From contig JACQAF010000240.1 of assembly GCA_016195145.1 (NCBI GenBank), positions 1 to 9,228 on the forward strand: 9,228 nucleotides of DNA. Direction: 5' to 3'. Shown here one piece after another: positions 1-7,226 of this stretch. Made by a program: the position numbers and the translations under genes. This stretch comes from Rhodospirillales bacterium. Lineage in GTDB: Bacteria > Pseudomonadota > Alphaproteobacteria > CACIAM-22H2. The notes beneath the pieces are model-generated. The model worked only from the letters and a program-made list of their open reading frames with translations, had not been told where the DNA came from and ran no database searches. Position 1 is the first letter of the stretch, and every line of letters starts with the position of its first letter.

Positions 1-1176
1 GTCAATAGCAAGACCTTCAAGATCGTCCTCAAACGCCCCTTCGCCCTCCTGCTCGACGCGCTGGCCAAACCGAGCAGCAACGTTCCCTTCATCATGCCCG
101 AGCGCATCGCCAAGACCGATGCGAGCGAACAGATCAAGGAGGCCATCGGTTCGGGACCGTTCAAATTCGTCGCCAGCGAATGGGTTCCCGGCAACAAGGT
201 CGTCTATGTCAAAAACACCGATTATGTGCCGCGCAAAGAACCGCCGAGCTGGGCATCGGGCGGCAAGGTCGCCAAGGTCGACCGGGTCGAATGGATCTAC
301 ATTCCCGATTCCGCCACCGCCGCCGCCGCGCTGGCCGCCGGCGAGGTCGATTGGTGGGAACAGCCGCCGGGCGATTTGCTGCCGGTTCTGGCCCGCAGCC
401 GGGACATCAAGATCGAGAATATCGATCCGCTCGGCTCGATCGGCATGGTTCGCTTCAACCATCTGCAGCCGCCGTTCAACAATCCGAAAATGCGCCAGGC
501 GCTGCTGCACGTCATCAATCAGCGCGACTACCTGCTTGCGATCGCCGGCAGCGAGAAAAACGGCAAGCCGTGCATGTCGTTCTTCACCTGCGGTACGCCG
601 ATGGAGAGCGGCGTCGGCTCCGACGTGATGAAGGGAAATCGCAACTTCGACAGGGCGAAGCAGCTGGTCAAGGAAGCAGGCTATAACGGCGAGAAGGTCG
701 CCATCCTGTCGGCGACCGACCAGCCGATCGTCCATGCCCAGGCGTTGCTGACCGCCGATCTTCTGCGCAAGATCGGCGTCAACGCCGAGGTCGCAGCCAG
801 TGACTGGGGCACGTTGCTCAACCGCCGTGCGGTGAAGGAGCCGGTCGACAAGGGCGGCTGGAGCATCTTCCACACCTGGTGGGTTGGCACCGACCTCGCC
901 AATCCGGCGGTCAATGCGCCGCTGCGCGGCAACGGCGCTGCCGGCTGGTTCGGCTGGTCGACCGACGACAAGCTCGAGGAGCTGCGCAAGAAGTGGTTCG
1001 ATGCGCCCGATGTCGCGGCGCAGAAGAAGATCGCGGAGGAGATGCAGACTCGCGGCTGGGACGTCGTTCCCTTCATCCCCACCGCGCAGTTCATCCTGCC
1101 GACCGCATTCCGCAAGAACATCGAGGGCGTGATCATCGCTCCCGTGACCTTCCTGTGGAACGTCGAGAAGAAGTAA
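1..1176 (+). CDS. ABC transporter solute-binding protein, family 5 (peptide/nickel type), 5'-truncated
   Basis: This is the periplasmic substrate-binding component of an Opp/Dpp-type importer; it would capture a peptide-like or other small ligand and deliver it to the permeases encoded next. The frame is open from base 1, so the start, signal peptide and first part of the N-terminal lobe lie outside the window; 391 residues are visible, against a usual full length of about 500-540. Family features include the opening stretch TFKIVLKRPFA, then IGSGPFKFVASEWVPG, the 'AALAAGEVDWWEQ' segment, the 'NPKMRQALLHVINQRDYL' helix typical of the second domain, and the FDRAKQLVKEAGYNGEK region. A Cys pair (KPCMSFFTCG) lies near the middle. 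The TAA stop is followed 19 bases later by the permease gene, so the two probably share one transcript. The ligand cannot be read from the sequence; neighbouring catabolic genes hint at an amide or peptide. The family call is very secure. Confidence 0.95.
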   Translation, partial: VNSKTFKIVLKRPFALLLDALAKPSSNVPFIMPERIAKTDASEQIKEAIGSGPFKFVASEWVPGNKVVYVKNTDYVPRKEPPSWASGGKVAKVDRVEWIYIPDSATAAAALAAGEVDWWEQPPGDLLPVLARSRDIKIENIDPLGSIGMVRFNHLQPPFNNPKMRQALLHVINQRDYLLAIAGSEKNGKPCMSFFTCGTPMESGVGSDVMKGNRNFDRAKQLVKEAGYNGEKVAILSATDQPIVHAQALLTADLLRKIGVNAEVAASDWGTLLNRRAVKEPVDKGGWSIFHTWWVGTDLANPAVNAPLRGNGAAGWFGWSTDDKLEELRKKWFDAPDVAAQKKIAEEMQTRGWDVVPFIPTAQFILPTAFRKNIEGVIIAPVTFLWNVEKK

Positions 1177-1195
1177 TCCGGCCGGTCGAACACGC

Positions 1196-2048
1196 GTGTT
1201 CGCCTATATCGTTCGGCGATTGCTGGCGACCATCCCCGTCATGGGGGTGGTCGCCGTCTTCGTCTTCTCGCTTCTCTACCTGACGCCGGGCGATCCCGCC
1301 GTCATCATCGCCGGCGATTTCGCCACCGTCGACGACATCCTCCGCATCCGGGCGAAGCTTGGGCTCGACCAGCCGTTCCTCGTTCGCTTCGGCGATTGGC
1401 TGTGGGCCGTCCTGCGTGGCGATCTTGGCATCCGTCGTTTTCGCGGTGCCGATGGGTGTGCTCGCCGCATGGAAGGCGGGGCAATGGCTCGACCGCCTTG
1501 TGATGGCATTTGCGGTCGTCGGCTTTTCCGTCCCCATCTTCGTTCTTGCCTATCTTTTGATTTTTGGCGTCTCGGTCGGCCTCGATCTGCTTCCGGTTCA
1601 AGGATATGCCAGCATCACCGACGGATTCTGGCCGTTCTTGGAGCGCCTGATCCTGCCGAGCTTCGCCCTCGGCATCACCTTCATGGCGCTGATCGCCCGC
1701 ATCACGCGCGCCAGCATGCTCGACGTGCTCGCCCAGGATTACATCCGCACCGCTCAGGCCAAAGGTCTCGCCGCCGACCAGGTGCTGCTCGGCCACGCCC
1801 TCAAGAACGCGGCTGTGCCGATCGTCACCACCATCGGTATCGGCATTGCGCTACTGATCAGCGGCGTCGTGGTCACCGAAACGGTGTTCGCCATTCCCGG
1901 CATCGGCCGTCTGACGGTCGACGCCATTTTGCGACGCGATTACCCGATTATCCAGGGCGTGATCCTGATTTTCTCGGCGACCTACGTGCTGATCAATCTT
2001 GCCGTCGATATCAGCTACACCTTCCTCGATCCGCGGATCCGGTACTGA
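1196..2048 (+). pseudogene. ABC transporter permease, DppB/OppB type, with internal deletion and frameshift
   Basis: This is the first inner-membrane permease of the importer, broken across two frames. From a GTG at 1196 the protein reads as the usual N-terminus (FAYIVRRLLATIPVMG, a transmembrane helix, then LTPGDPA and LGLDQPFLVRFGDWL) up to the conserved GDLG at 1418-1429. After that this frame becomes Arg-rich nonsense running to a stop at 2077. From about 1419 the family sequence resumes in the +1 frame (VVFAVPMGVLAAWKAG, several membrane helices, the cytoplasmic EAA loop DYIRTAQAKGLAADQVLLGH, the ETVFAIPGIG motif and the C-terminal end FLDPRIRY) and stops at 2046-2048. Joined, the parts give about 286 residues against the usual 305-315, and about 27 residues normally found after GDLG, including part of a membrane helix, are absent. 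As written, no functional permease can be made. No clear Shine-Dalgarno precedes 1196. The alternative explanation is an assembly or sequencing error. Confidence 0.85.
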
Positions 2049-2049
2049 T

Positions 2050-2931
2050 ATGGCGACCGCCGCATCCGATACCCTGAAACCGACCGGCGCCGCCTGGCGC
2101 GACATGATCGCCGGCGCCCTCCGCCGCCATCCGACCATGATCGCCGGCTTCGTCATTCTCGGCGCGATGATCGCCATCGCGATTCTGGCCCCCTATCTGT
2201 GGACCATCGATCCGCAGGCCGTGTCGCCCATTCGTCGCCTGCGCCAGCCGTCGGAGCTATACTGGTTCGGCACCGACATGCTCGGCCGCGACATCTATAG
2301 CCGCACCATCTACGGCGCGCGCATTTCGCTGGCCGTCGGGCTTTCGGTCGCCCTGTTCAGCACGCTGGTCGGCCTCGTCTTCGGGCTCGTCACCGGCTAT
2401 GTCCGGCTTGCCGATACGATCATCATGCGGGTGATGGACGGACTGATGTCCATCCCGCCGATCCTGCTCGCCATCGCCCTGATGGCGCTGACCAAAGCGA
2501 GCGTCGAGAACGTTATTGTCGCCATCACCATCGCCGAGGTGCCGCGCGTCACCCGCCTGATTCGCAGCGTCGTGCTGTCCCTGCGCGAGCAACCTTTTGT
2601 CGAGGCGGCGATCGCCTCGGGCACCGGCTTCGTGCGCATTCTCGCCCGCCATATCCTGCCCAATACGGTCGCCCCGCTGCTCGTCCAGGGCACTTATATC
2701 TGCGCCTCGGCGATGATCACCGAAGCGATCCTCAGCTTCATCGGCGCCGGCACGCCGCCCAACATCCCGAGCTGGGGCAACATCATGGCCGAGGGACGCA
2801 GCCTGTTCCAGATCGCTTTTTACATTATCCTGTTTCCGGGAATTTTTTTGTCGCTGACCGTGCTGGCGGTCAACCTGGTCGGCGACGGGATGCGCGACGC
2901 GCTCGACCCGCGCCTTGCCCGCCGGATGTAA
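2050..2931 (+). CDS. ABC transporter permease, DppC/OppC type
   Basis: This is the second inner-membrane permease, which pairs with the B-type permease to form the channel. It has 293 residues, normal for the family. In order: a soluble N-terminus with a first membrane helix at about residues 29-50, the family motif WFGTDMLGRDIYSRTIYGAR at 72-91, further helices at about 93-116 and 135-148, the EAA loop contacting the ATPases (EAAIASGTGFVRILARHILP) at 185-204, the LSFIGAGTPPNIPSWGNIM signature at 228-246, a last helix at about 256-277, and the ending NLVGDGMRDALDPR. The start at ATG 2050 lies one base after the upstream permease stop and gives the expected N-terminus; no strong ribosome site is seen, so translational coupling is likely. 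If the upstream frameshift is real, that coupling could be disturbed, because ribosomes in the wrong frame terminate at 2077, inside this gene. Confidence 0.95.
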   Translation: MATAASDTLKPTGAAWRDMIAGALRRHPTMIAGFVILGAMIAIAILAPYLWTIDPQAVSPIRRLRQPSELYWFGTDMLGRDIYSRTIYGARISLAVGLSVALFSTLVGLVFGLVTGYVRLADTIIMRVMDGLMSIPPILLAIALMALTKASVENVIVAITIAEVPRVTRLIRSVVLSLREQPFVEAAIASGTGFVRILARHILPNTVAPLLVQGTYICASAMITEAILSFIGAGTPPNIPSWGNIMAEGRSLFQIAFYIILFPGIFLSLTVLAVNLVGDGMRDALDPRLARRM

Positions 2932-2937
2932 GGTTTC

Positions 2938-3981
2938 ATGGTCGACGCGGCTTCCCCTTCCCTGCCCGCCGACGCCTCCACGGCCCCGATCCTCGAGATC
3001 GAGGGCCTCAAGACGCATTTTTTCACCCGCGATGGCATCGTGCGGGCGGTCGACGGCGTGTCTTATTCGGTCAAGCCCGGCGAGACATTGGCGGTGGTCG
3101 GCGAATCGGGTTGCGGCAAGAGCGTCACCGCGTTGTCGATCCTGCGCCTGATCCCCTCCCCGCCGGGGCGCGTCGTCGCCGGATCGATCCGCTTCGCCGG
3201 GCGCGATCTCCTGGCGTTGTCCGAGACCGAGATGCGCCACATCCGCGGCAACGAAATATCGATGATCTTCCAGGAGCCGATGACCTCTCTCAATCCGGTC
3301 CTCACCATCGGCCGGCAGATCGCCGAAACGCTTACGCTACATCAGGGGCTCGATCGCCGCCAGGCGCTCCAGCGCGCGACCGAGATGCTGGCCCTGGTCA
3401 AGATTCCCGAACCGGCGCGGCGCATCGGCCAATATCCGCACCAGCTTTCGGGCGGCATGCGCCAGCGGGTGATGATCGCCATGGCGCTAGCCTGCAATCC
3501 CAAGCTGCTGATCGCCGACGAACCGACGACCGCGCTCGACGTCACCATCCAGGCGCAGATTCTCGATCTGATGATTGACCTCAAGCAGAAGATCGGCGCG
3601 GCGATCGTCCTGATCACCCACGATCTCGGCGTTGTCGCCGAAACCGCTCAGCGGGTCGTCGTGATGTATGCCGGCCGCAAGGTCGAGGAAGCGCCCGTCG
3701 ATGCGCTGTTCCGTCGCCCACGCCATCCCTACACGCGCGGGCTGCTCGATTCCGTGCCGCGCCTCACCGACGCCCTCGATCCCGCCAAGAGTCGCAAGCG
3801 CCTCGCCGAGATTCCCGGCGTCGTGCCGTCGCTGCGCGAAGAGCCAGTCGGCTGTATTTTTGCGCCGCGCTGCGCCTACGCTACCGAACGCTGTCGGCGC
3901 GAATACCCGCCGTTTGAGGAAAAGGCCGCCGGTCATTCGGCAGCCTGCTGGGAATCGGCGCGCGTCGCCGCGGAGGCATGA
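2938..3981 (+). CDS. ABC transporter ATP-binding protein, DppD/OppD type
   Basis: This is one of two cytoplasmic ATPases powering the importer. It has 347 residues, a typical length. Visible motifs: Walker A GESGCGKS at residues 55-62, Q-loop FQEPM with Gln112, ABC signature LSGGMRQR at 170-177, Walker B LLIADEPT at 190-197 with catalytic Glu195, D-loop ALD, and the switch His228. The C-terminal oligopeptide/dipeptide domain follows (HPYTRGLLDSVP near 263-274), with four cysteines at 306, 312, 319 and 337 spaced CX5CX6CX17C; in crystallised relatives such cysteines hold a [4Fe-4S] cluster. The start at ATG 2938 has a short AGG element at 2931-2933 overlapping the upstream stop. The stop overlaps the next gene's ATG (ATGA), as is usual for this D-F pair. 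The family call is secure; the substrate is undetermined. Confidence 0.96.
   Translation: MVDAASPSLPADASTAPILEIEGLKTHFFTRDGIVRAVDGVSYSVKPGETLAVVGESGCGKSVTALSILRLIPSPPGRVVAGSIRFAGRDLLALSETEMRHIRGNEISMIFQEPMTSLNPVLTIGRQIAETLTLHQGLDRRQALQRATEMLALVKIPEPARRIGQYPHQLSGGMRQRVMIAMALACNPKLLIADEPTTALDVTIQAQILDLMIDLKQKIGAAIVLITHDLGVVAETAQRVVVMYAGRKVEEAPVDALFRRPRHPYTRGLLDSVPRLTDALDPAKSRKRLAEIPGVVPSLREEPVGCIFAPRCAYATERCRREYPPFEEKAAGHSAACWESARVAAEA
3972..3976 (+). promoter_or_regulatory. Shine-Dalgarno for the DppF-type ATPase, deciding between two ATG codons
   Basis: A perfect GGAGG lies only 1 base before the ATG at 3978 but 4 bases before the second, in-frame ATG at 3981. Spacing therefore favours initiation at 3981, which would shorten the protein by one residue. 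The site sits inside the last codons of the upstream ATPase gene, so the two are probably translationally coupled. Confidence 0.6.
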
Positions 3982-5021
3982 TGGCGGCCGTCCTGTCCCC
4001 CGAACGAGCCCCCGCCGCGGCTGATAGCGCCCCGCTGCTGGAGGTCGTCGATCTCAAGAAGCATTTTGCCATCCGCAAGGGTCTTCTCTCGCGGGTCGCC
4101 GGTTATGTCTATGCCGTTGACGGCATCAGCTTCACGCTGCGCGCCGGCGAGACGCTGGGCCTTGTCGGCGAAAGCGGCTGCGGCAAGTCGACCGCCGGCA
4201 AGACGATCCTCAAGCTGATCGAGCCCACCTCGGGCGTCGTCCGCCTGCGCGGCCGGCGCATCAACAATCTCGGCCGCCGGGACATGCGTCCGTTCCGGCG
4301 CGAGATGCAGGTCGTCTTCCAGGATCCCTATTCCTCGCTCAATCCGCGCATGACGGCGGGCGATATCGTCGGCGAGCCGCTGATCAATTACAATCTGGCC
4401 AGGGGGTCCGAGATCGCCGACCGGGTCGCCTATCTTTTCGGCAAGGTCGGGCTGCGCCCGGATCAGATGATCAAATATCCGCATGAGTTTTCCGGCGGGC
4501 AGCGCCAGCGCCTCGGCATCGCCCGCGCCCTCAGCCTCAATCCCAGCCTGATCGTCGCCGACGAGCCGGTTTCGGCGCTCGACGTGTCGGTGCAGGCGCA
4601 GGTCGTCAACCTGCTGATGGATCTGCAGGCCGAATTCGGCCTGTCATATCTCTTTGTCGCCCACGATCTGGCGGTGGTCGAGCATATCAGCCACCGCATT
4701 GCGGTGATGTATCTCGGCCGCATCGTCGAATTGACCGACAAACAATCGTTGTTCGCCCGCCCGCTTCACCCCTATACCGAGGCGCTGCTCTCGGCGGTGC
4801 CGATCCCCGATCCGCAGATGCAGCGCAAGCGCATTATCCTCATGGGCGACGTGCCGTCGCCGATCAACCGGCCCGCCGGCTGCCATTTCCACACCCGTTG
4901 TCCCTATGCCGAGGCGCACTGTCGCGTCGAGGAGCCGGCCATGCAGGAGGTTCACCCCGGCCATTTTGTCGCCTGCCATCTGCGCCAACCGGAAACGCCG
5001 GCGTCGAAACCGGTCAGCTGA
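3978..5021 (+). CDS. ABC transporter ATP-binding protein, DppF/OppF type
   Basis: This is the second cytoplasmic ATPase, partner of the D-type subunit. It has 347 residues from ATG 3978, or 346 from ATG 3981. Motifs: Walker A GESGCGKS at 64-71, Q-loop FQDPYSSLNPRM with Gln115 (the PYSSLNPRM form is typical of the F subunit), ABC signature FSGGQRQR at 171-178, Walker B LIVADEP at 191-197 with Glu196, D-loop SALDVSVQAQV, and switch His229. The C-terminal domain (HPYTEALLSAVP near 264-275) carries cysteines 302, 308, 315 and 333 in the same CX5CX6CX17C spacing as its partner. The gene overlaps the upstream ATPase by 4 bases and is the last gene of the importer operon. Its stop overlaps the 3' end of the opposing amidase gene, leaving no room for a private intergenic terminator. 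Confidence 0.96.
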   Translation: MMAAVLSPERAPAAADSAPLLEVVDLKKHFAIRKGLLSRVAGYVYAVDGISFTLRAGETLGLVGESGCGKSTAGKTILKLIEPTSGVVRLRGRRINNLGRRDMRPFRREMQVVFQDPYSSLNPRMTAGDIVGEPLINYNLARGSEIADRVAYLFGKVGLRPDQMIKYPHEFSGGQRQRLGIARALSLNPSLIVADEPVSALDVSVQAQVVNLLMDLQAEFGLSYLFVAHDLAVVEHISHRIAVMYLGRIVELTDKQSLFARPLHPYTEALLSAVPIPDPQMQRKRIILMGDVPSPINRPAGCHFHTRCPYAEAHCRVEEPAMQEVHPGHFVACHLRQPETPASKPVS

Positions 5022-6297
5022 TCCGTTTTTCAACCCAGGCGGCGGCGGCGAGAAGATCATCGTCCCCGCTCAGGCGGCCGACGAGCTGCGCCCCCAGCGG
5101 CAGGCCGAGCGCGCCCCGCCCCGCCGGCAACGTCACGCAGGGCAGGCCGAGCAGCGTCCACATCCGGTTGAAGGCCGGGTCCCCAGTCGCCTCCAGGGTC
5201 GCCGGGGCCTCGCCTTTGGCGCTCGGCGTCAGGAGAACGTCGCAATTGGCGAACAGCGCCGCCATTTTCTCGCGGCATTGCGCCGCCAGCGCTCGCGCAG
5301 CCTGTTCGGCAGCCGGCTGTATCGTATTGCCAATCGCGAGCAGATCGCGCAAGGCCTGGCTCAGTTTTTCGCCATGCTCCCGACGCTCCACGGAAAAACT
5401 CCCGACCGCCTCGACTGCCATGATCGCCTGTTGCGCTGCATTAAGCTCGCTCCACGATGCCGGCAGGTCGATGTCGGTGACTGCCGCACCGGCAGCGCCC
5501 AGCCGCTCCCGCAGGGCTCCAAGCATGTCATGTGTCGCCGGCTCGGCCTCGGCCCAGATTGGCGTCCGGCAGAAACCGATGCGTGGCACGCCAGACCTCG
5601 CTGAAGCCAGCGGTCGGCCAAGCATCGCCGCGCGGATCAGCATGGCGTCGGCCACCGTGCGGGCGAAGAATCCCAGCGTGTCGAGCGACGGGGCGAACGG
5701 CTTAATTCCGGCCATGTCGAACGCGCCGAAACTCGCCTTGTAGCCGACCGCGCCGCAAAATGCCGCCGGACGGATCACCGAGCCGGCAGTCTGGGTCCCC
5801 AGCGCCAGCGGGACCATGAAATCGGCGACCGCGGCCGCCGACCCGCTCGACGAGCCGCCGGGGGTATAGTGCGGGTTATGGGGGTTTTTCGTCTTGCCGG
5901 GAGTGAAATAGGCGAATTCGGTGCTCACCGTCTTGCCGAGAATTATCGCCCCAACCGCACGCAGGCGGGCAACGCAGGCGGCATCGTGCGCCGGCCGGTG
6001 CCCCCGGTAAATAGCCGAGCCATAGCCGGTCGGCATGTCGGCCGTGTCGATAATGTCCTTGATCCCGACCGGAATTCCGAACAGCAGGCCGGCGCGCGCC
6101 GGCCCGTCCGGCAGCCGGTCATGCGCCCGGGCCTGACCCAGCGCGGCATGTCGGTCGAAAAACTCCCACGCCCCGACCGCCCCTTCGCGCCCGGCGATAT
6201 GATCGAGACACGCGGCGACGATATCCTCCACGCTAACCCGGCGGGCCGCGATCGCCGCCGCCATCTCGCTGGCGCTAAGTCGATGGATATCCTTCAC
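5014..6297 (-). CDS. Amidase signature family hydrolase
   Basis: This enzyme hydrolyses a carboxamide C-N bond to acid and amine or ammonia with a Ser-cisSer-Lys triad, probably in the cytoplasm since no signal peptide is seen. From the GTG at 6297 it has 427 residues, a normal family length. Triad: Lys80 in GIPVGIKDIID, cis-Ser149 in the TPGGSSSGSAAAVA glycine/serine stretch, and nucleophile Ser173 in TQTAGSVIRPAAFCG. The 24-residue spacing between the two serines matches the family. The C-terminus has the usual GLPLGAQLVGR motif. A TTG at 6345 would add 16 basic residues; GTG 6297 is preferred because the protein then begins VKDIHRLSASEMAAAI, as relatives do. The gene lies divergent from the enoyl-CoA hydratase and convergent with the importer operon. 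The substrate cannot be assigned: general amidases, mandelamide hydrolases and allophanate-hydrolase-like members share these motifs. GatA is unlikely, as no gatB or gatC is nearby. Confidence 0.92.
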   Translation of the reverse strand: MKDIHRLSASEMAAAIAARRVSVEDIVAACLDHIAGREGAVGAWEFFDRHAALGQARAHDRLPDGPARAGLLFGIPVGIKDIIDTADMPTGYGSAIYRGHRPAHDAACVARLRAVGAIILGKTVSTEFAYFTPGKTKNPHNPHYTPGGSSSGSAAAVADFMVPLALGTQTAGSVIRPAAFCGAVGYKASFGAFDMAGIKPFAPSLDTLGFFARTVADAMLIRAAMLGRPLASARSGVPRIGFCRTPIWAEAEPATHDMLGALRERLGAAGAAVTDIDLPASWSELNAAQQAIMAVEAVGSFSVERREHGEKLSQALRDLLAIGNTIQPAAEQAARALAAQCREKMAALFANCDVLLTPSAKGEAPATLEATGDPAFNRMWTLLGLPCVTLPAGRGALGLPLGAQLVGRLSGDDDLLAAAAWVEKRIS

Positions 6298-6397
6298 CTC
6301 TGCCCCGCTCCGGCCGCCCTTGCCGGCCCGATGCCGCCGGCCCAATGCCAGCCGTTTACAAATCTACGGCGGCCGCCTACCGTGGCCGCGCTGGCCC

Positions 6398-6403
6398 ACT
6401 ATA
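6398..6403 (-). promoter_or_regulatory. Candidate -10 box for the amidase gene
   Basis: Read leftward this is TATAGT, five of six matches to the sigma-70 consensus, with TTTGTA (three of six to TTGACA) 16 bases upstream. It would give a leader of about 90 bases before the GTG at 6297. The call rests on resemblance alone; alphaproteobacterial promoters often diverge from this consensus. Confidence 0.3.
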
Positions 6404-6441
6404 CGGTTCCGGCCGCGCCTACAAACGGATTTTTTTCGACC

Positions 6442-6448
6442 AGGGGGG
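6442..6448 (+). promoter_or_regulatory. Shine-Dalgarno-like AGGGGGG before ATG 6450
   Basis: A purine-rich AGGGGGG ends one base before the ATG at 6450; the G run puts some SD-like pairing 3-4 bases from the start codon. It marks 6450 as the natural start of the hydratase even though that ATG is out of frame with the body of the gene as written. Confidence 0.5.
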
Positions 6449-6449
6449 A

Positions 6450-7225
6450 ATGCATTACCCGAAGTCCTTCTCGACCGTCCCGCCGACGGCATCGCCCTGC
6501 TGCGCATCAACCGCCCCGAAGCGCGCAACGCCCTTAACCTTGCCGTTCGTCAGCAGCTGTCCGAAAATTTCCGTACCCTCGGCGTGGCGCCGGATGTTCG
6601 CTGTATCGTTCTTACCGGCGACCGCGAAGCCTTCGCCGCCGGCGCCGACATCAAGGACATGGCCGAGGCTGGCGCCATCGATATGATGCTGCGCAACACC
6701 CATCTCCTCTGGCAGGCGATCGCCGAATGTCCAAAACCGGTCATTGCCGCAGTCAATGGCTTCGCGCTCGGCGGCGGCTGCGAGCTCGCCATGCATGCCG
6801 ACCTGATCGTCGCCGGCGAAGGGGCGAGCTTCGGCCAGCCCGAGGTGCGCGTCGGCATCATGCCGGGCGCGGGCGGTACGCAGCGCCTGACGCGCGCGGT
6901 CGGCAAGTTCAAGGCGATGAAAATTCTGCTCACTGGCGAACCCGTCACCGCCCGCGAGGCCGAGGCGATGGGCATGGTTAGCGAAGTGGTTCCCGACGAC
7001 CAGGTGCTCGATACGGCGCTGAAACTCGCCGGCAAGATCGCGCGCATGCCCCCGCTCGCCGTGCAGCAGATCAAGGAAGTCATGCTCGCCGGGCAGGATG
7101 CGCCGCTCAGCGCCGCCCTCATGCTCGAACGCAAGGCCTTCCAGATGCTCTTCGCCTCGCGCGACCAGAAGGAAGGCATGCGCGCCTTCCTCGAAAAGCG
7201 CAAACCGACCTATGAGGGGCGCTGA
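6450..7225 (+). CDS. Enoyl-CoA hydratase/isomerase family protein (PaaF-like), apparent one-base frameshift near the start
   Basis: This is a crotonase-fold enzyme that adds water to a 2-enoyl-CoA. The body is complete: RINRPEARNALN near residue 19, the first oxyanion-hole segment FAAGADIKDM, the second in GFALGGGCELA, and the two catalytic glutamates (GGGCELA and GQPEVRVG, residues 112 and 132 of the repaired protein), followed by IMPGAGGTQRL. The ending KRKPTYEGR and the NTHLLWQAI segment resemble PaaF-type 2,3-dehydroadipyl-CoA hydratases. The frame that encodes all this has no ATG or GTG start upstream of LPEVLLDRP, only a remote TTG at 6320 giving an implausible 44-residue leader. ATG 6450, with a ribosome site, is one frame off. 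Restoring one base between about 6453 and 6461 gives a start such as MHYPEVLLDRPADG and exactly 258 residues, the family norm. It is followed one base later by the dehydrogenase gene. Confidence 0.88.
7214..7219 (+). promoter_or_regulatory. Shine-Dalgarno for the 3-hydroxyacyl-CoA dehydrogenase
   Basis: GAGGGG lies 7 bases before ATG 7227, inside the last codons of the hydratase gene. It supports 7227 over in-frame starts further upstream, which would lie within the hydratase and lengthen the protein ahead of its Rossmann strand. Confidence 0.6.
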
Positions 7226-7226
7226 C

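Larger units (their letters stand above)
6298..6449. promoter_or_regulatory. Divergent intergenic region between amidase and enoyl-CoA hydratase
   Basis: This is the only substantial non-coding stretch, about 150 bases, and should hold the start signals of both the amidase (leftward) and the hydratase-dehydrogenase unit (rightward). It includes the AT-richest patches of the window. On the minus strand TATAGT (plus positions 6398-6403) is a good -10 candidate for the amidase, with a weak TTTGTA 16 bases upstream as -35. On the plus strand TTTACA at 6355-6360 resembles a -35, but its spaced -10 (TACCGT) is poor. A run of seven T lies at 6430-6436. CCGTTT at 6352-6357 and AAACGG at 6423-6428 are inverted copies 65 bases apart and might be operator halves, but this may be chance. 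No transcription-factor family can be named. Confidence 0.4.

Noticed and set aside
1178..1185. CCGGCCGG palindrome between the solute-binding protein and permease genes, as a possible attenuator hairpin
   Set aside because: Eight bases with no loop and no following T-run cannot form a useful stem; such palindromes are common at this GC content.
1431..2077. Continuation of the first permease frame beyond the junction, ending at 2077
   Set aside because: The Arg/His-rich translation has no membrane helices; it is the out-of-frame reading of the second half of the permease, not a novel fused domain.
2257..3240. 327-codon minus-strand frame across permease C and ATPase D
   Set aside because: Its translation is Asp/Arg/Gly/His-rich and without domain features; it spans two well-supported plus-strand genes and their junction.
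4898..5743. 281-codon plus-strand frame opposite the amidase
   Set aside because: Ser/Arg/Ala-rich with no motif, while the minus strand encodes a complete amidase triad.
6430..6436. Run of seven T as an intrinsic terminator
   Set aside because: No stable GC-rich hairpin lies directly before it, and it sits in the leader just ahead of the hydratase start, where a terminator would be out of place unless part of an attenuator that I cannot support.
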